In this document: piece after piece, positions 28,609 through 37,170 of the stretch
How positions within the stretch are numbered: position 1 is the stretch's first letter
Layout of the letters: each line of letters starts with the position of its first letter
Assembly (NCBI RefSeq): GCF_002807015.1
Contig: NZ_NIPO01000001.1
Span: 869,041 to 933,040, forward strand
Length of the DNA stretch: 64,000 bases
Direction: 5' to 3'
DNA from: Avrilella dinanensis
GTDB lineage: Bacteria > Bacteroidota > Bacteroidia > Flavobacteriales > Flavobacteriaceae
The notes under the pieces: model-generated
The model's database searches: none
Told to the model about the DNA's origin: nothing
The model's input: only the letters and a program-made list of their open reading frames with translations
Translations under genes and position numbers: made by a program

Positions 28609-29334
28609 TTTTAAGAATTCAATCGCTTTTTCTAAATCTTCCGGCGTGTCTATACCTATCGATGGTTTTTCCACCAAAGCCATTCTGATACGTTTTCCGT
28701 TTTCGAGATAACGTAACTGTTCGAGTTTTTCAATATTTTCCAAAGTAGAGGTTTTCCATTGTGTAAAAGCCATCAACGCTGATTTTCGGAAAGCATACAC
28801 ACCGATATGCTGGTAATAATCTACAGGTAAAATTCCGTCGCGGTTAAATGGTATCGGACTGCGGGAAAAATATAGGGCAAAATTATCGTTATCCGTAACC
28901 ACTTTCACGTGATTCGGATTTTTTTCTGCATCGCGTTCTGTAATACGAAACATCAGAGAAGCCACATCGACTTTCTGCTTGGTATCTTGTTTGAAAATAT
29001 CTACTAATTTAATTAGATTTTCTACACTAATAAACGGTTCGTCGCCCTGCACATTTACCACAATGTCGGCATCAATATCCGCTACAGCTTCCGCGATACG
29101 GTCACTTCCACTTTCATGTTGTTTTTGGCTCATAACGGCTTTTCCTCCATTCTTCCGGATTACATCAAAAATTTCAGAAGAATCGGTCGCTACAATAACT
29201 TCATCGAAAATCCCGGTGTTTACCGTTGCTTCATAGGTACGCAAAATAACCGGCTTTCCACACAAATCCTGCATCAATTTAGCCGGAAAACGAGTAGAAT
29301 TATATCGGGCAGGAATAACTGCTATAATTTTCAT
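28600..29334 (-). CDS. kdsB: 3-deoxy-manno-octulosonate cytidylyltransferase (CMP-Kdo synthetase)
   Basis: 244 residues from ATG 29334, where [20 protein letters not shown] is the canonical KdsB nucleotide-binding start; the frame is open to 29379 but that lies over the promoter. [15 protein letters not shown] and [11 protein letters not shown] (CTP and Mg2+ contacts) and [12 protein letters not shown] are all present. KdsB activates Kdo with CTP for lipopolysaccharide inner-core assembly, matching kdsA at 50442. Promoter box TAAATTTG at complement 29350-29357. Its last codons lie inside an intergenic repeat. Confidence 0.96.
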   Translation of the reverse strand: MKIIAVIPARYNSTRFPAKLMQDLCGKPVILRTYEATVNTGIFDEVIVATDSSEIFDVIRKNGGKAVMSQKQHESGSDRIAEAVADIDADIVVNVQGDEPFISVENLIKLVDIFKQDTKQKVDVASLMFRITERDAEKNPNHVKVVTDNDNFALYFSRSPIPFNRDGILPVDYYQHIGVYAFRKSALMAFTQWKTSTLENIEKLEQLRYLENGKRIRMALVEKPSIGIDTPEDLEKAIEFLKAN

Positions 29335-29349
29335 ATGTTTAGTTTTATA

Positions 29350-29357
29350 CAAATTTA
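29350..29357 (-). promoter_or_regulatory. -7 box TAAATTTG for kdsB
   Basis: Exact TAnnTTTG, 15 nt before the kdsB ATG; supports the start at 29334. Confidence 0.5.
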
Positions 29358-29365
29358 TACGAAAT

Positions 29366-29490
29366 AGTTGATTAGGCAAAAGTCGTTAGTCAATTAGTGA
29401 ATTGGTTGATTAACCAAGAGCCATTAGCGGTTTTCAGTCATCACTGCTTTGTTACTTCGTCACTCCGTCACTCCATCACTTCGTTACTCC
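29366..29490. repeat. Composite intergenic element with degenerate 8-bp tandem repeat, copy A
   Basis: Contains AGTTGATTAGGCAA, then AAGAGCCATTAG, TCAGTC and a tract of about six degenerate 8-bp units (GTTACTTC, GTCACTCC, GTCACTCC, ATCACTTC, GTTACTCC). The same modules in the same order occur at 49715-49825. The 3' end touches the helicase stop region. Confidence 0.75.
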
Positions 29491-30896
29491 TCAATAAAAA
29501 ACCGGTCTTCAAACCCGAGTAAATATAGCTTTTCGGTGGCACGGGTTACTGCGGTGTACAGCCATTTCATATCTTCTGTCTGGAAACCATCTGGCAAATA
29601 AGGTTGCTCAACAAACACTTTTTTCCATTGTCCGCCCTGCGATTTGTGACAGGTTACAGCATAACCGAATTTGACCTGCAAAGCGTTGAAATATTCATTT
29701 TCATGGATTTTTTCCTGCTTTTTCCGATGCGAAATCACCTCTTCATAATCCAATGCCACTTGCTGAAAAAATCGTTGATATTCTTCGTAAGTCAGTGACG
29801 GACTTTCCGAAGTGAGCGTGTCGAGCAGAATAATAGTATCAAACGGCGGAACATCAGGATAGTCAATCAATCGTGCCTGTACCTCGGCAAACCGGAATCC
29901 GTATAATTCCTGAAAATGATAAATCCGCATTACTTCCAGAATATCGCCGTTGGCAATGAACATCTTTTTGTCTTTGAGCCAGTAATAATTATTCTTGACC
30001 ACCATCAGATAATCGCCGGCATTCAACTCGCCTTCTCTGTCTAAAATCCGTTGCCGGATATGCTGATTATACAAATTAGCCCGCTTATTACTGCGAACGA
30101 TAAATATCGTGTCTTCTGCTCCGTCACGGCTGTAAGCATCTTGTATAGCGTCAAGCGTATCGTAGCTGTCCTGCAAGCGGACAATATCCTTATAATCCTG
30201 AATATCAAATGAAAAAGCGTCCGGAAAATCAGACTGAATGGTTTCTCGAAGCAATGTTGCGTTGTACAATATCCCGGAGTCTTCCGCCTGACGCATCACT
30301 TCGTCCAATTCGATAGAATCTGCTGAAAGCCGATACCTGAGTGACAGCTGATTTTCGTCCAGAGCAATACTCCTATCCTGCCCCACCGGCGGCAACTGAG
30401 CGGTATCGCCAACTAATATCAACCGGCAGTTTTCACCCGAATAAACATAGTAAATCAAATCGTCTAAAAGCGAGCCGTAAGTAGAGCCTTCGGTCGCATT
30501 ATCAGACAGCATTGAGGCTTCATCAACAATAAAAACCGTGTTCTTGTATTTATTCGCCTTGAGCGTGAATCCGCCGTGGGCAATGTCTTTGGTATAATAA
30601 ATATGTTTATGAATCGTGAATGCTGATTTCCCTGAATAATTTGCCACCACTTTCGACGCCCTGCCCGTCGGGGCAAGCATCACGTACTTTCGCTTGATTC
30701 GGTGTAACTCATTGATTAACGTGGACAAAACAGTCGTTTTTCCTGTTCCTGCAAATCCTTTCAGCACAAAAATCTTATCGTTATCGCTTTCCAAAATAAA
30801 ATGGCTGAGCTTAAAAAATAGTTCGTTTTGCTTGGTTGTCGTTTCAAACGGAAACTGCTCTAACAAGTTTTGATAAAAATTCTGCACGTTCATCAT
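29484..30896 (-). CDS. RecD-like superfamily 1 DNA helicase / AAA ATPase
   Basis: 470 residues from ATG 30896 (an ATG at 30893 and a GTG at 30902 are alternatives). Walker A GFAGTGKTT (48-56), Walker B FIVDEASML, motif III-like LVGDTAQLPPVGQD, and the C-terminal UvrD_C_2-type segment YAVTCHKSQGGQWKKVFVEQ. This is the compact helicase common in Flavobacteriia and related to RecD/TraA 1B helicases; it lacks RecB/RecC partners nearby and probably acts alone in DNA repair. Its -7 box TATCTTTG ends 5 nt before the ATG, so a leaderless mRNA is possible. Confidence 0.87.
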   Translation of the reverse strand: MMNVQNFYQNLLEQFPFETTTKQNELFFKLSHFILESDNDKIFVLKGFAGTGKTTVLSTLINELHRIKRKYVMLAPTGRASKVVANYSGKSAFTIHKHIYYTKDIAHGGFTLKANKYKNTVFIVDEASMLSDNATEGSTYGSLLDDLIYYVYSGENCRLILVGDTAQLPPVGQDRSIALDENQLSLRYRLSADSIELDEVMRQAEDSGILYNATLLRETIQSDFPDAFSFDIQDYKDIVRLQDSYDTLDAIQDAYSRDGAEDTIFIVRSNKRANLYNQHIRQRILDREGELNAGDYLMVVKNNYYWLKDKKMFIANGDILEVMRIYHFQELYGFRFAEVQARLIDYPDVPPFDTIILLDTLTSESPSLTYEEYQRFFQQVALDYEEVISHRKKQEKIHENEYFNALQVKFGYAVTCHKSQGGQWKKVFVEQPYLPDGFQTEDMKWLYTAVTRATEKLYLLGFEDRFFIEE

Positions 30897-30901
30897 AACC
30901 A

Positions 30902-30909
30902 CAAAGATA
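30902..30909 (-). promoter_or_regulatory. -7 box TATCTTTG directly abutting helicase start
   Basis: Exact TAnnTTTG; 5 nt (TGGTT) separate it from the ATG at 30896, so the predicted transcription start falls on or next to the start codon. Confidence 0.5.
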
Positions 30910-30935
30910 TGTATCTCTATCCAATTAAAAAATTG

Positions 30936-30943
30936 TAATTTTG
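30936..30943 (+). promoter_or_regulatory. -7 box TAATTTTG for DUF3822-rsmD-menC
   Basis: Exact TAnnTTTG, 21 nt before the ATG at 30965 and divergent from the helicase promoter. Confidence 0.5.
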
Positions 30944-30964
30944 TTGCTTATTACAACAGATTTT

Positions 30965-31738
30965 ATGAGTACATCACTGCATCATCAATTGGTTATCGAA
31001 GTCGGGAAAGATTTTTTTGCTTTTGGGTTGAAAGATTTGCCGACTGATAAATTTACCCGTTTTCAGAGTTGCGACATTGATAGCTTGGCTCCTTTGGACG
31101 CACAGCTCGACCAGATTTTTTCGGAAAACAACTGGTTGTTGGCGACTTATCGGGATATTCTGGTTATTCACAATAACGATTTGAATACTTTCGTACCTCA
31201 GATTTTATTTGATGAAACCTTGATGGGAAATTATCTGCAATATACCGTAAAAATCTATTCTACTGATTTTTTTGATTTTGATGAATGCCACGACATGAGA
31301 AATGTGTATGTACCTTATGTTAACTTCAATAACTACCTGATAGACAAGCTCGGAACGTTTAGTTACCGGCATATTTCCACTGTTTTTCTGGATTATGTTC
31401 TGGATAATCAAACCGATATAAAAGACGGTGTTTTCGTCTGCATAAACCAGAAAAGCCTGTTAATTTGTGTCGTTCAAAACGGTAAATTCAAATTGTATAA
31501 CCGTTTTTCTGTACAGTCCAAAGAGGATTTTGCTTATTATACATTGTTTGTTTATGAACAGCTCAACCTCGATCGGCTCGAAATACCGTTACTGTTAATG
31601 GGCGATATTACCAATGATGATGATTACTATCAGCTCATCAGCGAATTTATTCAAAAACCATTAGTATTGCCACTACAAAAAGAGGTTGATACGGTTTCCG
31701 ATGTTGTTCGTTCGCATTTTTTAACCTTGCAAATATGA
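30965..31738 (+). CDS. DUF3822 family protein
   Basis: 257 residues from ATG 30965 (MSTSLHHQLVIEVGKDFFAFG); the TTG at 30941 overlaps the promoter box and is rejected. DUF3822 proteins in Bacteroidota have an actin-like (ASKHA) appearance and almost always precede rsmD, as here, with a 4-nt ATGA overlap. Sequence features: alternating strand/helix pattern, DGVFVCINQKSLLICVVQNGKFKLYNRF in the second half, no signal peptide. Function unknown; coupling with a 16S rRNA methyltransferase suggests a ribosome-related role (inference). Confidence 0.8.
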   Translation: MSTSLHHQLVIEVGKDFFAFGLKDLPTDKFTRFQSCDIDSLAPLDAQLDQIFSENNWLLATYRDILVIHNNDLNTFVPQILFDETLMGNYLQYTVKIYSTDFFDFDECHDMRNVYVPYVNFNNYLIDKLGTFSYRHISTVFLDYVLDNQTDIKDGVFVCINQKSLLICVVQNGKFKLYNRFSVQSKEDFAYYTLFVYEQLNLDRLEIPLLLMGDITNDDDYYQLISEFIQKPLVLPLQKEVDTVSDVVRSHFLTLQI

Positions 31739-32286
31739 GAATTATTTCCGGAAAATATAAAGGGCGACGCATCAATCCGCCAAAAAAATTACCAGTGCGT
31801 CCGACAACCGATTTGAGCAAAGAAGCATTGTTTAACATTCTTAATCATCACGTGCATTTCGGAGGACTGAATGTGCTGGATTTGTTTGCAGGAACAGGTA
31901 ATATGAGCTATGAATTTGCTTCACGAGGTGCAGAAAATGTACTTTCGGTGGACGTTCATTATCCTTGCGTACAATTTATCAAAAAAACGGCACAGGAATT
32001 TGAGATGCCTATCGTCGCATATAAGTCAGACGTTTACAAGTTTTTAGAAAAAGCCAAACAGCAGTTTGATTTAATTTTTGCCGACCCTCCTTATGATTTT
32101 ACACAGGAAAAATTTGAAGAAATCGTCAAGCTTATTTTTGAAAAAAAACTGTTGGAAGACAATGGTATGTTGATTATCGAACATTCTGACAGGACTTCTT
32201 TATCTCATCTTGAAAACTTTACTGCCGAACGGAATTACGGCTCAACCGTGTTCAGTTTTTTTGAGTTAGAGACTGAAACGAATTAG
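31735..32286 (+). CDS. rsmD: 16S rRNA (guanine(966)-N2)-methyltransferase RsmD
   Basis: 183 residues. RsmD methylates G966 in 16S rRNA. MRIISGKYKGRRINPPK and VRPTTDLSKEALFNIL are the family start; VLDLFAGTGNMSYEFASRG is the SAM-binding motif I (47-65); DPPY (117-120) is the catalytic N-methyltransferase motif IV. Translation is coupled to DUF3822 by the ATGA overlap. Confidence 0.95.
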   Translation: MRIISGKYKGRRINPPKKLPVRPTTDLSKEALFNILNHHVHFGGLNVLDLFAGTGNMSYEFASRGAENVLSVDVHYPCVQFIKKTAQEFEMPIVAYKSDVYKFLEKAKQQFDLIFADPPYDFTQEKFEEIVKLIFEKKLLEDNGMLIIEHSDRTSLSHLENFTAERNYGSTVFSFFELETETN

Positions 32287-32318
32287 TCAATTAGCGAATA
32301 AACAGAAATTCCCAAACC

Positions 32319-33365
32319 ATGAAAGCTACTTTGATAAAATATATTTTAGATTTCAAACGACCTTCGGGGACTTCACGGGGTGTGATGACCGAAAAAGAAA
32401 CCTGGTTTATTATTCTTGAAAAAGACGGAAAAAAAGGTATTGGAGAATGCGGTATTCTCAGAGGATTATCTCTTGACGACAGACCAGACTATTCGGACAA
32501 ATTACAATGGGCATGCAACAACATACACTTAGGTAAAAATACACTTTGGGAAGCCCTTCGAGAATATCCGTCCATACAGTTTGGCATTGAACAGGCATTT
32601 CTTTCTTTGGAAAGCAACGACCCGATGATTTTATTCCCAAGTGCGTTTGCCGAAGGGCAAAAATCTATACCGATAAACGGGTTAATCTGGATGGGAACGC
32701 CCGAATTTATGAAAGAGCAGATTGACGAAAAAATAGCACAAGGTTTTGACTGTATCAAACTCAAAATTGGTGCTATTGATTTTGACGAAGAGTTACGTTT
32801 AATACGGTATATCCGCACACATTTTCCGCCTGAAAAAGTAGAAATACGGGTTGATGCTAATGGTGGTTTTGATAAAAGTAATGCTTTATATAAATTAAAT
32901 CAACTATCTGAATTAAAATTACATAGTATAGAACAACCAATCAAACAAAAACAACCTGACAGTATGTCAGAGCTATGTAAAAAGACACCATTACCCATTG
33001 CTTTAGACGAAGAACTGATTGGCGTGACAAATTACAATGATAAAGAAAATCTATTACAGAAAATTCAACCACAATACATCATTTTAAAGCCAAGTTTGGT
33101 AGGTGGATTTAAAGGCACGCAAGAATGGATTGAAATTGCCGAAAAGCTAAATATCGGCTGGTGGATTACCTCTGCTTTGGAAAGCAATATCGGGCTAAAC
33201 GCGATTGCTCAATGGACATTTACACTCAACAACCCGATGCCTCAGGGCTTAGGAACAGGTTCTTTATACACCAATAATATAGACTCACCTTTAATAGTAC
33301 AAAACGGACATTTATGGTATAAGAATAATTTAGATTGGAAATCAAATTCAGTATTGGGTTTTTAG
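32319..33365 (+). CDS. menC: o-Succinylbenzoate synthase MenC (enolase superfamily)
   Basis: 348 residues. The enolase-superfamily active site is complete: Lys147 and Lys149 (KLK in FDCIKLKIG), metal ligands Asp179 (RVDANGG), Glu205 (SIEQP) and Asp230 (IALDEE), and Lys257 (IILKPSLVGG). GWWITSALESNIGLNAIAQW is the typical OSBS C-terminal strand. MenC makes o-succinylbenzoate in menaquinone synthesis, the usual quinone route in Bacteroidota. A dipeptide epimerase is the main alternative in this superfamily, but length and motif context favour MenC. It lies 32 bp after rsmD and ends at a terminator. Confidence 0.9.
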   Translation: MKATLIKYILDFKRPSGTSRGVMTEKETWFIILEKDGKKGIGECGILRGLSLDDRPDYSDKLQWACNNIHLGKNTLWEALREYPSIQFGIEQAFLSLESNDPMILFPSAFAEGQKSIPINGLIWMGTPEFMKEQIDEKIAQGFDCIKLKIGAIDFDEELRLIRYIRTHFPPEKVEIRVDANGGFDKSNALYKLNQLSELKLHSIEQPIKQKQPDSMSELCKKTPLPIALDEELIGVTNYNDKENLLQKIQPQYIILKPSLVGGFKGTQEWIEIAEKLNIGWWITSALESNIGLNAIAQWTFTLNNPMPQGLGTGSLYTNNIDSPLIVQNGHLWYKNNLDWKSNSVLGF

Positions 33366-33382
33366 TTTTATACACCAAAAGA

Positions 33383-33412
33383 AAAACCTGTAAGTAGTCG
33401 CTTACAGGTTTT
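33383..33412. terminator. Bidirectional terminator between menC and the outer-membrane protein gene
   Basis: AAAACCTGTAAG / CTTACAGGTTTT, a 12-bp perfect stem with a 6-nt loop, between convergent genes. Confidence 0.85.
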
Positions 33413-33432
33413 ATATTTATGAAATTCATTCA

Positions 33433-33984
33433 CTAAAAATAGAACCGAACGAAAGGCATCCATGAATCGGCATAAACCCGGTCATTTTTATTAAAAAGAA
33501 TGTTGTACTTCACTCCTATCGTGGCATTCCCTGAACTGAATCCGGCACCGACAAACAACGCAGTATTCCAGAAAGAATCTTTCACTTCAGGGTAACTTCT
33601 GCCCTCGAAAGTATAAGCATCTATCGTATTATTTACCCGCAACTGTTCCAACTCCAAAGAGAACTGAAATTCCGGGATAGGATTATAAGTACCCAGCAAA
33701 TTCACTCCGTAAGACGAAGACGTATAATCGTTTTTCAATCGGGTGTAATTATATTGCAAACCTGTACCAACACCAAACTGGTTATTTATCTGATACAAAG
33801 CACTTGGTGCGATACCGAAATTAGTAAAACCATCGCCAAAACCTAAGCCGACACCTCCTCCAAATCGTACATTTTCCCAAAAACTGCGGTCACTGAAACC
33901 GCTGTCTTTTTCTTCAGGATACCATTGTCCGTAACTTAGCGACGAACAAATACACGCTAAACCAAGTAATACACTTTTTCTCAT
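33433..33984 (-). CDS. Small outer-membrane beta-barrel protein
   Basis: 183 residues with signal peptide MRKSVLLGLACICSSLSYGQ. After residue 38, alternating short amphipathic strands with Gly/aromatic ends (VRFGGGVGLGFGDGFTNFGI, QFGVGTGLQYNYTRL, ATIGVKYNILF) and a terminal aromatic strand ending VRFYF, all typical of outer-membrane barrels. Homologues are sometimes labelled alpha-ketoglutarate decarboxylase, a label the sequence does not support. No function can be assigned. Confidence 0.75.
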   Translation of the reverse strand: MRKSVLLGLACICSSLSYGQWYPEEKDSGFSDRSFWENVRFGGGVGLGFGDGFTNFGIAPSALYQINNQFGVGTGLQYNYTRLKNDYTSSSYGVNLLGTYNPIPEFQFSLELEQLRVNNTIDAYTFEGRSYPEVKDSFWNTALFVGAGFSSGNATIGVKYNILFNKNDRVYADSWMPFVRFYF

Positions 33985-34043
33985 TATAATTTTTTTGCTA
34001 AGATAGGAAATTTTAGAATGTTACTTCAATTTGTAAAATAGAA

Positions 34044-34074
34044 AAACCGTAATTAGCAATGCTAATTACGGTTT
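34044..34074 (-). terminator. Terminator downstream of tRNA-Ser
   Basis: AAACCGTAATTAGC / GCTAATTACGGTTT, a perfect 14-bp stem with a 3-nt loop, 8 nt after the mature tRNA end on the minus strand. Confidence 0.75.
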
Positions 34075-34081
34075 ATTACTG

Positions 34082-34168
34082 CAGAAAGGAAGGGATTCGA
34101 ACCCTCGATACGGTTACCCGTATACTACCTTTCCAGGGTAGCCTCTTCAACCACTCGAGCACCTTTCT
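34082..34168 (-). tRNA. tRNA-Ser (anticodon GGA)
   Basis: 87-nt class II tRNA. Acceptor AGAAAGG pairs with CCTTTCT; the anticodon arm CTACC-CTGGAAA-GGTAG presents GGA (plus-strand bases 34132-34134); the long variable arm forms TACGG/CCGTA, and the T arm contains GGTTCGAATCC. The CCA end is not encoded. Decodes UCC and UCU. Confidence 0.95.
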
Positions 34169-34259
34169 ATATAAAGAATCGGGTGCAAATTTATTGACTT
34201 TTTCGCACAAAACCAACAGATTTTTTATTCGGTTTTGATTTATTTTTTCTTTTACAGAA

Positions 34260-35675
34260 TCAATCTTGTTTCAGTCCGGTTACATGTAGCATAAACCAAT
34301 GCAAATCAGTATTTTTAATAAACGGTGCCAGTTTTTCTTTTCCTGCACCAAACATAGCTATTTCTACATAATCAGCGGAATGATCCATGGAAATCCAGCC
34401 TACCGAATCAGTTTTTTGCTGAATATCTGCAAAGGTTTTGTAAGGTAATTTTCTGTAATTATACAAGCCGTCCTCCTCTTTTTCGAGTCCCTGATAGTAA
34501 CGCAAAACGTGAGACGCATCTTCGTGATTCAAATCAATACCTAATTGATGTTGTGTATATTCCGATAGTTTTTTCTCATTCCAATCTGACGTTATACTAT
34601 TAAGAAACAACTCGTTAGATTTTTTGTAATGAGCTATAGAATCAAAATTAGAATCAGCATATTTCCCGTAAATCACTCCCGGATTGGCATTTCCGTGGTC
34701 GGTTGTAATGATAACCAGAGTATCGTTGCGTTGTTCTGCATAATTAATGGCTACTTCCACTGCTTTGTCAAACTGCAACTGCTCATGAATCAACCCTGCA
34801 ATATCATTGGCGTGAGCTGCCCAATCAACTTTTCCGGATTCTACCTGCAACACAAAACCACCCGGGTGCTGACTAAGGTTTTCAATAGCTTTTTGGGTCA
34901 TATCTGCCAAACTGGGGATAGTTTTCTGTAAATCAGTATCATTTTCCCTGTCTATCTGATATGGCAAAGCATCATAATCGAACACCCCCAACAACTTCTG
35001 CGAACCACTTATTTTCATTAATTCATTTTTGCTGCGAACGACATTATAACTGGCATTTCGGAATGATTGATACATATCTTTTTTATCTTTCCGGTGCGAT
35101 GCATTAAAATATTTATCTCCACCACCCAACAGCACATCATATCCATACCGAAGATATTCTTCTGCAATTTTTGACTGGTCGTTTCGGCTTTTGATGCTCA
35201 CAGTAAAACCTGCCGGCGTGGCATGCGTAATCGGTACGGTAGTTACACAACCAACTTTTTTTCCGGCTTTTTTAAACTTATCCCAAATAGGACTCAGGTT
35301 TTCATTATCAACCGAAACATTTATCGAGCCGTTTTTTACCCGATAACCACTCCCCCAAGATGAACTTGCCGCAGCGGAATCTGTTACTATTGAAGAGGCA
35401 GAAGCCATATCCATCAATCCGCGGGATACTTTGTTTTGCTGATATAGTTCAATCCATTTGGTTGTTTTGCCCAAAATACGCTCTGAATACAAATTTGCCA
35501 TATTGAGCGTTCCGATACTCATGCCGTCGCTGACCAAAAAAATGATATTTTTTACCTGATTAGTCAGTCCTTCATCTGTAGCAAACCAATTCGCTGCCTG
35601 TCCGGTAGCTGATGTATAAAGCGTTGTCCCTAAAGCGGCAATACCTCCGCTTTTTAAAAACTTTCTTCTGTTCAT
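34260..35675 (-). CDS. TAT-exported alkaline phosphatase
   Basis: 471 residues. The N-terminus MNRRKFLKSGGIAALGTTLY has the twin-arginine motif NRRKFLK, so folded export to the periplasm is likely. Metal and catalytic residues: LVSDGMSIG (Asp50), nucleophile Ser100 in SIVTDSAAASSSWGSG, the Glu/Asp/His set in LQVESGKVDWAAHANDIAGL, ITTDHGNANPG and the late SMDHSADYVEIAMFG. It belongs to the PhoA-type superfamily and hydrolyses phosphomonoesters. Box TAACTTTG at complement 35728-35735 is its likely promoter. No Pho-box-like repeats were recognised. Confidence 0.92.
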   Translation of the reverse strand: MNRRKFLKSGGIAALGTTLYTSATGQAANWFATDEGLTNQVKNIIFLVSDGMSIGTLNMANLYSERILGKTTKWIELYQQNKVSRGLMDMASASSIVTDSAAASSSWGSGYRVKNGSINVSVDNENLSPIWDKFKKAGKKVGCVTTVPITHATPAGFTVSIKSRNDQSKIAEEYLRYGYDVLLGGGDKYFNASHRKDKKDMYQSFRNASYNVVRSKNELMKISGSQKLLGVFDYDALPYQIDRENDTDLQKTIPSLADMTQKAIENLSQHPGGFVLQVESGKVDWAAHANDIAGLIHEQLQFDKAVEVAINYAEQRNDTLVIITTDHGNANPGVIYGKYADSNFDSIAHYKKSNELFLNSITSDWNEKKLSEYTQHQLGIDLNHEDASHVLRYYQGLEKEEDGLYNYRKLPYKTFADIQQKTDSVGWISMDHSADYVEIAMFGAGKEKLAPFIKNTDLHWFMLHVTGLKQD

Positions 35676-35727
35676 GTGATGAATATTTTGGGCAAGTTGA
35701 TGTTTTTTTCCAATTATTACGTTATGG

Positions 35728-35735
35728 CAAAGTTA
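35728..35735 (-). promoter_or_regulatory. -7 box TAACTTTG for alkaline phosphatase gene
   Basis: Exact TAnnTTTG, 52 nt before the ATG. Confidence 0.4.
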
Positions 35736-35761
35736 TTTTTTTTAACTTAGAGTCTGTTAAA

Positions 35762-37030
35762 TTATTTTACTGATTGCTTGTTAAGTAAGTAAAAATCGTA
35801 GGTATATAAATTGTATGGTAAAATCATCTTAGAAAAATATTTTGCCGAGAAACAACCTATCAATAGCGGAAAAAATAATTGATATCCATTCGGGACCAGA
35901 TTGCAGGTCAAAATCAAAGCTGTAAAAGGTGCATATATAGAAGCTGATAATGTGGCACAAGCTCCTACCAAAGCAAAATTGAGCGGTATCAGGTTCATAC
36001 CGAAATGTACATTACAAAATTGAGCAAAAAACAGCCCTAAAACAGCACCGGCTACAATGCTCGGAGCAAAAACACCTCCGTCGCCACCTGCTCCCAAGGT
36101 CAATGAAGCGGCAATAGGTTTGAGGATAAAAAGACAAGCTAATGTGAATAACGGAATTGTAGGAGACTCTATGACTTCTTTTAAGCCGTGATAACTGTCG
36201 CCGTACAAAACCGGAAACAAAAAAATTAATACACCAACAGAAATGGCTCCGAGATTGACTCTTAAAAAATTGTTGTTGATGTTACCAAATATTTTTTTCA
36301 TTCGTGTTACCAGCAGTGTAAAATATACTGAAACTCCTCCTCCCATTATGCTCAAAGCAGCAAATAAAGGCAAGGCGTACCAATTCCATTGCTGAACGGA
36401 AAATGGAAGTATTGAAATATTGTCAAACTTGACAATAAAAATCCACGACACTAAGGCAGCTACTGCACAACTGACAATCAGGGATTTTCTTACTTTTCCG
36501 GAAATGACTTCAATCGAAAATAAAAAACCCGCTAACGGACTGGTAAACAATACCGCAACAGCTGCTGTCACGCCTGCACAAATCAGTTCACGTTTAAATA
36601 ACTGTGCCGACAATTTTTGTTTATAAACTATATTTCCTGCTGTGGCTGAAGCCACAACGGAAGATACTTCAATTCCTGTAGAACCGCCAAAAATCACGGT
36701 TAAAAATCCATTAATAAGATGCGAAGGAATTTTGAATGCCGGAAGATGGTCTTTTCTGTGGTCGAGTGTTTTGTAGATTTCGGTAATTCCCTTATTCTTC
36801 TTTCCTTTAAAAAGATATTTTCTGAGAAAATAAATAGAGGTAATACCAATTGTTGGCAAAAAGATATATAAAAACTTCAGGTTAGACTCTGCCTTCTGGT
36901 ATATTAGATGCTCTATATGCTCAGTTAAATGTTTTGTCGCATATACAAGTAACACACTGCACAAGCTTACTACTATTGAAGTCAAAATAAGTTTAAGATA
37001 GTTCTGATAAGTTATCTTTTTTCTTTTCAT
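35762..37030 (-). CDS. Divergent ClC-family chloride channel/transporter lacking the gating glutamate
   Basis: 422 residues, ClC fold with about ten to twelve membrane helices. The second signature reads FGGSTGIEVSSVV (114-126) where the family has GREGPxV: Gly116 and Gly119 are kept, but the gating/proton glutamate is Thr118. The first signature (GSGIPE) is NKGITE (79-84). The third is well kept: GAGGDGGVFAPS. No CBS domains. Loss of the gating glutamate often turns exchangers into uncoupled chloride conductors; that is family knowledge, its application here is inference. A TACCTTTG box sits only 4 nt before the ATG. Confidence 0.85.
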   Translation of the reverse strand: MKRKKITYQNYLKLILTSIVVSLCSVLLVYATKHLTEHIEHLIYQKAESNLKFLYIFLPTIGITSIYFLRKYLFKGKKNKGITEIYKTLDHRKDHLPAFKIPSHLINGFLTVIFGGSTGIEVSSVVASATAGNIVYKQKLSAQLFKRELICAGVTAAVAVLFTSPLAGFLFSIEVISGKVRKSLIVSCAVAALVSWIFIVKFDNISILPFSVQQWNWYALPLFAALSIMGGGVSVYFTLLVTRMKKIFGNINNNFLRVNLGAISVGVLIFLFPVLYGDSYHGLKEVIESPTIPLFTLACLFILKPIAASLTLGAGGDGGVFAPSIVAGAVLGLFFAQFCNVHFGMNLIPLNFALVGACATLSASIYAPFTALILTCNLVPNGYQLFFPLLIGCFSAKYFSKMILPYNLYTYDFYLLNKQSVK

Positions 37031-37034
37031 GGGG

Positions 37035-37042
37035 CAAAGGTA
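37035..37042 (-). promoter_or_regulatory. -7 box TACCTTTG directly abutting ClC start
   Basis: Exact TAnnTTTG separated from the ATG at 37030 by four C residues; a leaderless transcript is implied if the box is used. Confidence 0.45.
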
Positions 37043-37170
37043 AAAAAACCTACATATTTAAAACCTATCCGTTTGATACTTTTCTGTCGTTTTTTTAAAT
37101 CTTTGCATTTAGAAAAGAAAGCTAACACTGCAAAATTCAATTATATTATAGCAACCAGTAACTTTATTAT

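Noticed and set aside
33433..33984. Alpha-ketoglutarate decarboxylase
   Set aside because: The sequence is a small exported beta-barrel; no thiamine-enzyme motif is present.
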